This document shows, piece by piece, positions 54,828 through 63,372 of a stretch of 64,000 nucleotides of DNA (position 1 is the stretch's first letter; each line of letters opens with the position of its first letter). The DNA lies in the NCBI RefSeq assembly GCF_900104695.1, contig NZ_FNSW01000001.1, positions 186,001 to 250,000 on the forward strand, read 5' to 3'. The notes beneath the pieces are model-generated. The model was given only the letters and a program-made list of their open reading frames with translations. It had not been told where the DNA came from and did not search any database. Source of the DNA: Paenibacillus sp. GP183. GTDB lineage: Bacteria; Bacillota; Bacilli; Paenibacillales; NBRC-103111. Position numbers and translations under genes: made by a program.

Positions 54828-54897
54828 AAATACAAAAAGAAACCGCATTTTGGTAAAATGGAGGTACCACCCAACCATCCCAAAAGGAGCGATTTCT

Positions 54898-56457
54898 TTG
54901 TACATTCAATATACCATGGACCAACTTACCCTGCCAATGGATCTTGAGGAAGACATCCCCGAAAACCACCTAGTTCGAGTCGTTAACGCCGCAGTGAACC
55001 GGCTCAGCGACAAGATCTTTGCCTCCGCTTACCCGGGCGGCGGCCGAGACAGCTACCATCCCAAAATGCTCACTAAAGTTATCGTCTATGCCTACACTCA
55101 GCGGATCTACTCATCCCGTCAGATCGCTAAAGCGGTTCGTGAGAACGTCATGTTCATGTGGATTGCTGGCAGACAACGTCCGGATTTCCGTACCATCAAC
55201 CGGTTTCGCTCCGAGCGAATGAAAGAGGTACTGGAGACGGTGTTTACCGCTGTTCTGCAATTTTTGGCCGAGGAGAACTACGTGCAACTCGAGCATTACT
55301 TTGTCGACGGCACGAAAATTGAAGCAAACGCCAACAAATACACGTTTGTCTGGGGGAAAGCCGTCGTTAAGAAAAAGGCGAAGCTGCAGGAGAAAGTCCA
55401 GACGCTGTTCGACACCATAGAAGAAGCAGAGAAACAAGAAGATCGGGAGCATGGCGGCCAAGATCTTAGCGAACTGGGTGAAGCCGCGAAAATGACAAGT
55501 GAGAAACTGGAAATCGCAGTCAAGCAACTGGAAGAAAGGCTTCAAGAGAAACCGAAGGACAAGCCGCTTAAGAAAGCGGTGCGTATGCTCCGTAAAGACT
55601 TACTCCCTCGCCTCCGAAAGTACGAAGACCATCAAGAAATTCTAGGGGATCGGAATAGCTTTAGTAAGACCGACAAAGACGCGACGTTCATGCGTATGAA
55701 AGAAGACCACATGCTTAACGGCCAGCTAAAGCCCGGGTACAATGTACAGATCGGCACCGAAAATCAGTTTATTGTCGGATACAGTCTTCACCAACGCCCT
55801 ACGGATACCCGCTGCCTAAAGCCACACTTAGAGAAGGTCAAAGCGGCTCTTGGCAAGCTGCCGGGAACCATTATAGCGGACGCCGGATATGGTGGGGAAG
55901 AAAACTATGCTTACCTGGAAAGCGAACAGCTCGAGGCGCTGGTGAAGTACAGCACTTATCATAAGGAAAAATCAAAGAAATGGCAGAAAGACATCAGCAA
56001 AATTGACAATTGGCACTACGACGAATCCGAAGATATCTGGACGTGCCCGGCAGGACGAAAGCTCGTATTCCGTTATGAGAGCAGGGAAGAGACCGAAAGT
56101 GGATTTGAAATCCGGCATCGCCATTACCGTAGTACGAGTTGCGAAGACTGTCCACTCAAGCCCTCCTGCACGAAAGCACAAGGGAATCGGGAGATAAAGG
56201 TAAGCCAGCGGTACATGCGCTACAAACAGCAGGTGAGGGATAAGCTCCGAAGCGAAGAAGGTTATGCTTTATCGGTTCGGCGGATGATTGAACCGGAAAG
56301 TGTGTTTGGACAAATGAAAAGTAACCGGGGATTCCGGCGATTTCTGCTGCGAGGCTTGCCGAAGGTAAGCTTAGAGGTAGGATGGCTTTCTCTTGCCCAT
56401 AATTTACTCAAGAAAGCGGTAATCGACCAAAACAGAAACGGGACGATGCAGAAATAG
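54898..56457 (+). CDS. IS1182-family transposase (outer IS)
   Basis: 519 residues. The start is probably TTG 54898 after AAAAGGAGCGATTTC, giving LYIQYTMDQLTLPMDLEEDI, the usual family N-terminus; ATG 54916 is an alternative. DUF772 block SYHPKMLTKVIVYAYTQRIY, Asp in HYFVDGTKIEANANKYTFVW, Asp in GTIIADAGYGGEENYAYLE, a Cys cluster CEDCPLKPSC, and Glu in RRMIEPESVFGQMKSNRGFR. Intact. Confidence 0.93.
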   Translation: MYIQYTMDQLTLPMDLEEDIPENHLVRVVNAAVNRLSDKIFASAYPGGGRDSYHPKMLTKVIVYAYTQRIYSSRQIAKAVRENVMFMWIAGRQRPDFRTINRFRSERMKEVLETVFTAVLQFLAEENYVQLEHYFVDGTKIEANANKYTFVWGKAVVKKKAKLQEKVQTLFDTIEEAEKQEDREHGGQDLSELGEAAKMTSEKLEIAVKQLEERLQEKPKDKPLKKAVRMLRKDLLPRLRKYEDHQEILGDRNSFSKTDKDATFMRMKEDHMLNGQLKPGYNVQIGTENQFIVGYSLHQRPTDTRCLKPHLEKVKAALGKLPGTIIADAGYGGEENYAYLESEQLEALVKYSTYHKEKSKKWQKDISKIDNWHYDESEDIWTCPAGRKLVFRYESREETESGFEIRHRHYRSTSCEDCPLKPSCTKAQGNREIKVSQRYMRYKQQVRDKLRSEEGYALSVRRMIEPESVFGQMKSNRGFRRFLLRGLPKVSLEVGWLSLAHNLLKKAVIDQNRNGTMQK

Positions 56458-56558
56458 TCCCCTGCTCCGTCCCGTTTTCATCATTACTATGCTTTTTTCT
56501 TTAAGTGAGCTGCCTCACAAGCGAGCTTACTTACTTTTGAGACAGCCTCTGCGATTTA

Positions 56559-57482
56559 TTACTGCTGCTTGGCTGTCACCTTATAAGCTGAACTGACATA
56601 GGTTTCTGCTTTGGGCTCTGTGAGGACTTGCGCATACAGATGGTCAGGCTCAGGATTTTGCAGGGAATAGCGGATTGTGGCTTGACCCTCTGTAGTAAAA
56701 TCTACACCTACAATTTTAATGCCGTAGCCTGCATTCGGTTTTGTCCCTCGCGATAGAACAATTTTGTTGACTTCGGCGTTCACCGCAACTGAAGTTACAT
56801 TCACTTCTTCACTTGCTCCTGGCGCAGGAGCTATAGGCTGCTCCCCTAGGTTAGGGTGATCCTTGATAAATTGGATCGTGTTGTAAAGCATATCTGCAGC
56901 TTCAGAACGTGTGATTTCCGCTTTGGGGCGGAAGCTGCCATTTTCCAGTGAAGCGATTTTGCTCTTGACCAGTTCTTGGACAGCTATCGTTTTATCTTTC
57001 GAAATCTCGTCTTGATCCTTCATTTCTACCCAAATCATGGTGGAGACATAATTCACTTTAGTCGTTAGGGCGCCAAATAAGTAAGCAGCAAAAGCTTCTC
57101 GCGTTAATGTGTTTTGCGGCTGGACTTCCCGAGCGAGTGGTATGCCATTATGAATGGCTGCAATCATGAACGGAGCAAACCATGCATCATCAGGCACATA
57201 GTCGAAGGAATCACTGGCTTTCGGCTCTTTGATGAATCGAATTCGGTCAAGATTGAGATCCAGTCCTTTTACCAGCATTTGAACACCTGACGCGATCGTC
57301 ACTTTACCTTTTGGATCAAACGTTTTGTCATCCATCCCACTGATAATACCAGCTTTTTGCAAAGCGATAATTTTTGCTTCAGCCGGATCCCCCTGAATAT
57401 CCGAGAAAGCGAAAACACTCTGGCTGTACACCAGCATCACTCCCAAAACCAGGATCATGATCAAACTCCATTTTCTTATCAT
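56559..57482 (-). CDS. Surface protein with SLH domains and PrcB-like C-terminal domain
   Basis: 307 residues from ATG at 57482 after GAGGTG. Signal peptide ending near SVFAFSD. Three SLH-type repeats (about residues 26-75, 90-135, 150-205): AEAKIIALQKAGIISGMDD, FMIAAIHNGIPLAREVQP, and AVQELVKSKIASLENGSFRP. They bind secondary cell-wall polymers. The last ~80 residues (VVTSVAVNAEVN-like start, KPNAGYGIKIVGVDF) resemble the PrcB C-terminal domain linked to protease complexes. Exact family is inference for the C-terminal part. Confidence 0.82.
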   Translation of the reverse strand: MIRKWSLIMILVLGVMLVYSQSVFAFSDIQGDPAEAKIIALQKAGIISGMDDKTFDPKGKVTIASGVQMLVKGLDLNLDRIRFIKEPKASDSFDYVPDDAWFAPFMIAAIHNGIPLAREVQPQNTLTREAFAAYLFGALTTKVNYVSTMIWVEMKDQDEISKDKTIAVQELVKSKIASLENGSFRPKAEITRSEAADMLYNTIQFIKDHPNLGEQPIAPAPGASEEVNVTSVAVNAEVNKIVLSRGTKPNAGYGIKIVGVDFTTEGQATIRYSLQNPEPDHLYAQVLTEPKAETYVSSAYKVTAKQQ

Positions 57483-57573
57483 TATTGATTCACCTCAATA
57501 CATATGGACGGAATTTTTTAGCAAAGGTTGCACCTGACCCCTCGTTAGGATTGTGATAAAAGGAGATTATACT

Positions 57574-58584
57574 ATGGATGGGGAGAGGGAGAAAGCAGGC
57601 ATGAACAAATTGCGCTGGGGGATTCTGGGATGTGCCGATATAGCTGTAAAAGCCGTTATTCCTGCGATTCAGCAGTCCGAATTGGGCGTTGTGGCGGCAA
57701 TTGCCAGCCGCGATATCGTGAAAGCCGAGAAAATGGCGAAGGAGCTGCAGATTCCTGCGTTTTATGGAAGCTATCAGGAGCTGCTCGCTGACAGCGATAT
57801 TGATGCGGTATATATCCCGCTGCCGAACCATTTACATAGAGAATGGACGATTAAGGCAGCAAGGGCGGGCAAGCATGTTCTTTGTGAAAAGCCGGCCAGC
57901 ATAAGTGAACGGCATAGCGTTCAAATGATTGAGGCCTGTGAGATGCTTAAGGTCCAATTCGCAGAAGCGTTTATGTACCGCTATCACCCGCGTTATGAAC
58001 GCATTCGCGAAATCATTCGTTCCGGAGAAATCGGCGATGTGCGAGCGCTGCATGGAGTGTTTACCTTTAATAACGCTGATGCTGACGGTAATGTTCGGTT
58101 TAACAAAGCAATGGGCGGCGGCGGAATTCTGGATGTGGGTTGTTATCCGATCAGCGCCGCTCGCTATTTAATGAATCAAGAGCCTGAAGCGGTGACGGTG
58201 CACGCCTTTATGTCGCCGGAGCATGATGAAGTGGATATGATGGCCTCGGGCTTGGTTGAGTTCGCCGGTGGAGTAGGACTGACTTTTCAATGCGGAATGT
58301 GGGCGGACTTCCGCAATACGATGGACATTCACGGCACCAAGGGCCGCATTCATATTCCAGCGGCTTTCCTTACACCAACGCCTGGCTCGGCATCTTTCAC
58401 GGTTCATACTGGCGGGGACATGAGAGTGGAGGAACCGGTTCATGTCAACGCATACGTACTGCAAGCCGATGCTTTTGCAAGAGCCATCCTTCACGGGGAG
58501 CCGCTGGCCTTCAGTCCTTGGGACTCGGTTTATAATGTGCGCGTATTGGAAGCGTGCTTACTCTCAGCTACGGAACGGACCTGA
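57574..58584 (+). CDS. Gfo/Idh/MocA-family NAD(P)-dependent oxidoreductase
   Basis: 336 residues from ATG 57574 after AAAAGGAG; ATG 57601 is an alternative. Rossmann motif LRWGILGCADIAVKAVIPAI at the N-terminus, the EKP motif HVLCEKPASISERH, and the GGGILDVGCYPISAARYLM substrate-side block. The family oxidises or reduces sugars or inositols. No sugar genes adjoin it, so the substrate is unknown. Confidence 0.92.
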   Translation: MDGEREKAGMNKLRWGILGCADIAVKAVIPAIQQSELGVVAAIASRDIVKAEKMAKELQIPAFYGSYQELLADSDIDAVYIPLPNHLHREWTIKAARAGKHVLCEKPASISERHSVQMIEACEMLKVQFAEAFMYRYHPRYERIREIIRSGEIGDVRALHGVFTFNNADADGNVRFNKAMGGGGILDVGCYPISAARYLMNQEPEAVTVHAFMSPEHDEVDMMASGLVEFAGGVGLTFQCGMWADFRNTMDIHGTKGRIHIPAAFLTPTPGSASFTVHTGGDMRVEEPVHVNAYVLQADAFARAILHGEPLAFSPWDSVYNVRVLEACLLSATERT

Positions 58585-58634
58585 ATTGTTCTGGAAACTT
58601 ATGAGCATGCAACAGCCTGATAGGGCTGATTCAT

Positions 58635-58672
58635 TAAAAAAAGAGCAGGCTGCCGTTGGCCACGGCAACCTG
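58635..58672 (-). terminator. Intrinsic terminator for the minus-strand gene at 58681
   Basis: On the minus strand, CAGGTTGCCGTGG/CCAACGGCAGCCTG arms are followed by seven T. Confidence 0.8.
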
Positions 58673-58680
58673 TCCTGTTA

Positions 58681-58980
58681 TCAGTATTGACCGGCTAAGG
58701 TTTTTGTTTTTAGAGCGGCATTGAAAGCAGATCGATTATCCCATATAAACGAGACGAGTTGATCACGGTCATCAAAAAACGTTTCGTCCTCATCTGAATA
58801 GTTTTCTCCACGGCTGTGTATGCTGAAACGATTGTCAGGGTAGTTCATCAAGGTCCATTGTCCGTTACGTTTGTGATCAGTAAAAACGATGTAATGTTTC
58901 TCACCGGAAGCATCCCAATCAGCATTAGAGGAGAAGTTCTCCAATAGGTCCTCAATGTCGACTTTCTTTTTAATTTGCAT
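58681..58980 (-). CDS. Hypothetical protein, 99 residues
   Basis: ATG at 58980 follows AAAAGGGGTGATGG; a longer frame to 59010 is less likely. Mixed charged composition, reading VDIEDLLENFSSNADWDASG and then strands around HYIVFTDHKRNGQWTLMNYP. No membrane helix, no family recognised. It has its own terminator and may be cotranscribed with the gene at 59021. Confidence 0.65.
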   Translation of the reverse strand: MQIKKKVDIEDLLENFSSNADWDASGEKHYIVFTDHKRNGQWTLMNYPDNRFSIHSRGENYSDEDETFFDDRDQLVSFIWDNRSAFNAALKTKTLAGQY

Positions 58981-59020
58981 GGTTCCATCACCCCTTTTCT
59001 CTATTTTCAATCAGATCCAT

Positions 59021-59497
59021 TTAAGCGAGTTTACTTAAATGCCTTGATTCTTCTTTATTGTTCCATTTCGCGACTTGCTGAGATACCGTTAAAAATATGT
59101 GCCGAAGCCCCTCGGAAACAACCAAAACCGGCTTCTTGCCAACGAGGCTTGGAGGAATCTTATATGAGAATTGATCGAAATCGTTTATATAATAGTCGGT
59201 CTGCTTCAATTCCGAAATGGATAATCGGATACGGCCAAACACCCTATACTGATTGCTGCATTCTGCATTCTCTACATCAAACCAATCCATTTGCTCCACT
59301 TGGACAACCGTAAAATGCTTGGATTGTCCGATTTCGTTTTCCAGAGTAATGGGGTCAATATGGATGCTGGCCTTGTTCCATTCATTTGCAGCCTTTTCCA
59401 AGGCATGCTTTTTTGTTTTCGCACCAATCAGACATGAGACGTTTGCTTGAAAGGTAGCTTGCGAGAGAGTTTCGTTTTTTTTCATAGCTAGCATCAT
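59021..59497 (-). CDS. Hypothetical protein, 158 residues
   Basis: ATG at 59497 follows AAAGGAGAACATT. The protein reads MMLAMKKNETLSQATFQANV and has an alternating strand pattern with HFTVVQVEQMDWFDVENAE and QFSYKIPPSLVGKKPVLVVS. No signal peptide or known motif. It lies just upstream, on the minus strand, of the 58681 gene. Confidence 0.6.
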   Translation of the reverse strand: MMLAMKKNETLSQATFQANVSCLIGAKTKKHALEKAANEWNKASIHIDPITLENEIGQSKHFTVVQVEQMDWFDVENAECSNQYRVFGRIRLSISELKQTDYYINDFDQFSYKIPPSLVGKKPVLVVSEGLRHIFLTVSQQVAKWNNKEESRHLSKLA

Positions 59498-59769
59498 AAT
59501 GTTCTCCTTTGAAAATTGTTTTGAAAGCATGATTTGAAGTATAAATAACAAGAAAATAGTAAATGAGATTGAATAAAAAGGTTGTCAAACTGTGGGGAGA
59601 GATTTTAGGAATGTTTGTCGAAAAATTTTAAACTAGATTTTATAATGTCAATGAAAAAATTTACCCTATATTTTCGGATTTGAATCGTATTGGGGATTTT
59701 GTCGGGTCATACTTCCTTTCAACGAGGGTATACTAACGTTCGAGCTTATTTAAGGAGGGATTGGGAGCG

Positions 59770-60027
59770 ATGGCAAATAGCAAAGACATGAACCCGATGA
59801 CCGGGGAAGAAGTTGAAACCACGGGTATATATGAGAACGAGGCCGGCCGTCAGGAAACATTAAAGCGCGGCGACTTATTCCCAGCCGATCTGACTCTAGG
59901 CAATACCGAGTGGGAGCTTGTCAGCCTGCCGCTGATGAGCCAGGAGGCAGAGATTGACAAGAAACCGAATAAGGAAAAACGCCAGCACATCAACCAAGGC
60001 CACGCGGAACCCAACCGGTCTAAGTAA
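59770..60027 (+). CDS. Small YjzC-like protein
   Basis: 85 residues; ATG 59770 after AAGGAGGGATTGGGAGCG. Features GEEVETTGIYENEAGRQETL and RGDLFPADLTLGNTEWELV follow the GIY...KGD-x-FP...W pattern of small YjzC-type proteins of Bacillus. The charged Asn/Lys-rich C-terminus is poorly conserved. Function unknown; similarity is modest. Confidence 0.5.
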   Translation: MANSKDMNPMTGEEVETTGIYENEAGRQETLKRGDLFPADLTLGNTEWELVSLPLMSQEAEIDKKPNKEKRQHINQGHAEPNRSK

Positions 60028-60034
60028 TAGTAAA

Positions 60035-60058
60035 AGAGCGTCCTGAGACGCTCTTTTT
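60035..60058 (+). terminator. Intrinsic terminator
   Basis: AGAGCGTC/GACGCTCT arms, CTGA loop and five T, between convergent genes. Confidence 0.85.
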
Positions 60059-60073
60059 CACTGTGGAGGAGCT

Positions 60074-60514
60074 TTATTGAAATTCAACATCAATACGAGT
60101 TCTGGGTTCTTCCTTTTGCTTTGGAATGTGTATTTCCAATACACCATTTTTATATTTTGCATGGACACCTTCAGGACTGACAGAGGCTGGGAGGGAAACA
60201 CTCCGTTGGAAGCGGCCGTAGTAACGCTCTTGTCGATGGAGTTGATCTTCTTTGATTTCATTTGATCTTTGAACAATACCGCTTACGGTTAGCGTATTGT
60301 TACTCACATCAATTCGAATATCTTCTTTGTTCTCGATACCCGGCAAGCTGCAGACAGCGACGATTTCATGTTCCGTCTCATGCAGATCCAACGGGAATCC
60401 AATCCCTGATTCGGATTTATTAAACAAGGAACTCACCCCGTCAGGAAAAAAACGATCTATTTCCCGGCGCATGGCTTCAAAATGACGCAGCGGATTGTAA
60501 GGTCCCAAGCCCAT
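60074..60514 (-). CDS. Hsp20/alpha-crystallin small heat-shock protein
   Basis: 146 residues from ATG at 60514 after AAAGGAGCTGTTATT. The alpha-crystallin domain spans about residues 40-130 (FPLDLHETEHEIVAVCSLPG, IRIDVSNNTLTVSG, YYGRFQRSVSLP, GVLEIHIPK) with the C-terminal IPK-type anchor. It prevents aggregation of unfolded proteins. A short palindrome CAAGAA-AAG-TTCTTG sits at 60578-60592 in its upstream region. Confidence 0.93.
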   Translation of the reverse strand: MGLGPYNPLRHFEAMRREIDRFFPDGVSSLFNKSESGIGFPLDLHETEHEIVAVCSLPGIENKEDIRIDVSNNTLTVSGIVQRSNEIKEDQLHRQERYYGRFQRSVSLPASVSPEGVHAKYKNGVLEIHIPKQKEEPRTRIDVEFQ

Positions 60515-60577
60515 AATAACAGCTCCTTTTTTTTCATATAGTCCAGCTTATCATTCTCCAAAATTTTGAATAATAAT

Positions 60578-60592
60578 CAAGAAAAGTTCTTG
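60578..60592 (-). promoter_or_regulatory. Short palindrome upstream of hsp20
   Basis: CAAGAA-AAG-TTCTTG, perfect 6 bp arms. It lies 64 bp upstream of the Hsp20 start and could be an operator; not a CIRCE element. Confidence 0.3.
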
Positions 60593-60734
60593 TACCTTTA
60601 TACTATGTATATGTCATAATCAGTGATACTTGACCCTTTTCAGTTGGGCTAAAATTTGGAACATAGATCAATGAAGGAATGTTATAATTAAATAGGTTGT
60701 ATCGTCATTTTACATAGTGAAGGGAATAACCATA

Positions 60735-62015
60735 ATGATCATAAAAGGAGTCTTACTGCAAATATTCATCTCCTTACTCCCCTTTATCATGTTTAATGTT
60801 TACTACAAGGATAAAACAAAAAATTACAGTAAAAAATTCATTACAGGAGCTAGTTCCTTGTCACTGATTCTTTCAATGACATTCTCATTAAGCATTATGC
60901 CCGGGGTTATTTATGATGCCCGCTATGTAATTTTGTTTTTTGCTCTTGTTTTTGGAGGTTTGCAGACGGGTTTTATTCTACTTCTGGAATTTGTGTTGTA
61001 TCGGTTTTGTTTGGGGGGTGCTGGAAAATGGGTGGGAATGATCAGTATTGCGATTACTTTTCCTGTGTCGATCATATTCTATAAAATTTATGAAAAAGCA
61101 AGATATTATTTTCGGATTTCGCTAATATTTGTATTTGGTCTTATATGCTCCATTATTCCTCGAATAGTCATGTATCTATATAACCCAGATTTTATTACGA
61201 ATAATCTCGGATTTAATTTATTCATTGTTCCAGCCTTACACTGCTTTGAAATTTGGTTGCTTATTTTTTTATTCGACAAAGCCGTTTCGGATAAGAATTT
61301 CTTCATCAAACATATAGAAGATGAGAAGGTTAGGACAATTGGACATGTCGCAGCTTCGTTGGTACATGAGGTACGTAACCCGCTTACCACCATGAAGGGT
61401 TTTTTAACTTTAATCAACCAAAATACTTTAGATCGAAATAAGGTGGAGAGGTATATCCAAATTTGTATGGATGAAATCAATCGTACGGAAACCATCCTAT
61501 CGGAGTATCTAACGATTTCCAAACCTCTTACTGAACGTGAAAAAGAACAAACTGATCTTTCTAGAATTTTGGAAATCACCTTGGATATCATGACACCCTA
61601 TGCAAATATGAATAATGTTCTTATAGAAGTGGATAAACCGATTCAATCCATGGAGATATTTGCAAATCCTGAAGAGATTAAACAAATACTCGTAAATTTT
61701 ATAAAAAATTCTATTGAAGCCTGTTTTAATATACAAGATGGGAAGGTATCTCTTCGACTTAAAGAGGAGAACACTAAAATTATATTAGAAATTGAAGACA
61801 ATGGAATTGGAATGAATGAAGATCAAGTCAGACGTTTAGGTACGATTTATTACTCAACTAAAGCCCGTGGAACAGGCTTGGGGTTAACATTTTCATACCA
61901 GGTGATTCGGGCATTGGGTGGCTCTATTTCTGTCCAAAGCGAACCGGGAGTGGGGACTGCATTTAAAATTACTTTTCTTAAGGATAAAGAAATCCAACGG
62001 TATGATGCCATATGA
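60735..62015 (+). CDS. KinB-like sporulation-type sensor histidine kinase
   Basis: 426 residues from ATG 60735; an in-frame GTG at 60717 has no better site. Five or six membrane helices fill residues 1-190 with very short loops, the 5TM type. H-box: SLVHEVRNPLTTMKGFLTLI near residue 215. N-box NFIKNSIEACF, G1 DNGIGM, G2 GTGLGL. Similar kinases (KinB) feed the Spo0A phosphorelay. No response regulator adjoins, which fits an orphan phosphorelay kinase. Confidence 0.93.
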   Translation: MIIKGVLLQIFISLLPFIMFNVYYKDKTKNYSKKFITGASSLSLILSMTFSLSIMPGVIYDARYVILFFALVFGGLQTGFILLLEFVLYRFCLGGAGKWVGMISIAITFPVSIIFYKIYEKARYYFRISLIFVFGLICSIIPRIVMYLYNPDFITNNLGFNLFIVPALHCFEIWLLIFLFDKAVSDKNFFIKHIEDEKVRTIGHVAASLVHEVRNPLTTMKGFLTLINQNTLDRNKVERYIQICMDEINRTETILSEYLTISKPLTEREKEQTDLSRILEITLDIMTPYANMNNVLIEVDKPIQSMEIFANPEEIKQILVNFIKNSIEACFNIQDGKVSLRLKEENTKIILEIEDNGIGMNEDQVRRLGTIYYSTKARGTGLGLTFSYQVIRALGGSISVQSEPGVGTAFKITFLKDKEIQRYDAI

Positions 62016-62054
62016 CAAGAATGAAATTTGAAGAGTCATTTATTATTGATCAAA

Positions 62055-62089
62055 AGATCGGTTCCTGTAGTATTGGAACCGGTCTTTTT
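62055..62089 (+). terminator. Intrinsic terminator after the kinase gene
   Basis: AGATCGGTTCC/GGAACCGGTCT arms (one G-T pair) and five T. Confidence 0.85.
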
Positions 62090-62281
62090 GCATTGGACAT
62101 GACCGATTGATCGCAATATATTTACCGTTTCGCTTGATTAAATTACAAAATCGATCAAAAACACTACATAATCTCAACAAAACGTCAATATAGAATTGAT
62201 ACTTCTGTTACATTGAATGGTTACCATTATATTGATTAGTAGTCAGAGCCAAAAGAATCATAGAAAGGTGTGCTGCAGGGC

Positions 62282-63358
62282 ATGTCATTTCAAAAAGCGG
62301 ATGTTGCTGTCGAACTGAATTCTTCAAAAGTGAAAGCCACAACAATCAAGAAAATGTCCAGGTCCAAACGGAAAGAAATCATTGTCGGTTTAAGTTATGC
62401 GCTGCCTGCACTGTTACTGCTTCTAGGTTTCCGCTTTTGGCCGCTCGGCTTCGGTTTGTGGATGAGTTTATGGAAATGGGGGTTTGTTCCAGAGCGTTTT
62501 ATCGGGATAGAGAATTACATACGCATTTTTACCGAAGAAATCGTTGTGAATGACCCGCAGATGGGCTTCCAGCTTGGTTCCATTGGGCATAGTCTTCTCG
62601 TGACAGTTTACTATGCGCTCGGCACGATTCCTGTGTCGTTGTGCCTTTCTTTCTTCATCGCATATTTCCTGTTTCAGAATGTGAAGGGCAAAGCGATCCT
62701 GCGAACGATTTTTTTCTTGCCTTTCATTACTTCGCAAGTAGCGGCGGCTATTGTGTTCAAATGGATTTTTCACCCAAATGTCGGCATTGCCAATGCTGCG
62801 CTAGGGTCGGTAGGTTTACCTAAGCAAAGCTGGCTGATTGACCCTGATCCGATTCTTGAAAAACTGGTTGTACAATTCGGCGGTACATGGCCGGCATGGC
62901 TGCCTTCGCAGTTCGGTGGCCCTACTCTGGCGCTGCTGGTGATTATGTTGTTTACGGTTTGGGCAGATGTAGGCTTTAAAATCATTATCTTTATGGCCGG
63001 ACTAAGCAACATTCCGAAAGATTTGTACGAAGCGGCACGTATCGACGGAGCGCGAACGCTGGGAGTTATCCGATATGTGACCCTGCCGCTGATTACTCCA
63101 ATGCTGTTTCTGTTAATGATTGTTTCTGTCATCAGTTCCTTTGAATCCTTTAACGCATTTTACGTGTTTTCAGGTGGGGAAGGCGGTCCATTAGGTTCGA
63201 CGATGTCTCTCCCCCTCTATATTTTTCGAAAATTCTATGTGGATGGGCAAGTAGGGTACGCCGCAGCGGTTTCCATGTTTCTATTTTGTATTCTGCTGGT
63301 ATTTACCTGGCTTCAATATCGGTTCGGCGAGAAGCGCGTGCACTACCAACATGAATAA
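62282..63358 (+). CDS. Sugar ABC transporter permease, MalF type
   Basis: 358 residues from ATG 62282 with AAAGG upstream; GTG 62270 is too close to the site. Six helices. The EAA motif is LYEAARIDGARTLGVIRYVT followed by LPLITPML. The loop between helices includes FIGIENYIRIFTEEIVVNDP. It partners the next permease and presumably a binding protein outside the window. Confidence 0.93.
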   Translation: MSFQKADVAVELNSSKVKATTIKKMSRSKRKEIIVGLSYALPALLLLLGFRFWPLGFGLWMSLWKWGFVPERFIGIENYIRIFTEEIVVNDPQMGFQLGSIGHSLLVTVYYALGTIPVSLCLSFFIAYFLFQNVKGKAILRTIFFLPFITSQVAAAIVFKWIFHPNVGIANAALGSVGLPKQSWLIDPDPILEKLVVQFGGTWPAWLPSQFGGPTLALLVIMLFTVWADVGFKIIIFMAGLSNIPKDLYEAARIDGARTLGVIRYVTLPLITPMLFLLMIVSVISSFESFNAFYVFSGGEGGPLGSTMSLPLYIFRKFYVDGQVGYAAAVSMFLFCILLVFTWLQYRFGEKRVHYQHE

Positions 63359-63372
63359 GGGGAGGGATGAAG

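Larger units (their letters stand above)
53135..56549 (+). mobile_element. IS1182-family element (outer), interrupted by a second IS
   Basis: Ends GGGGCTGTCTCAAAAG (53135-53150) and its inverted partner at 56534-56549 (15 of 16 match). Without the inner IS it is about 1.78 kb, the usual size. A small AGGTCA/TGACCT hairpin lies inside the left end. The transposase gene is intact, but 1631 bp of another element sit in its leader. No clear target duplication was seen. Confidence 0.85.

Noticed and set aside
62092-62281. Promoter for the sugar permease operon
   Set aside because: Several AT-rich TTGA and TATATT strings occur, but none has consensus spacing I would defend.
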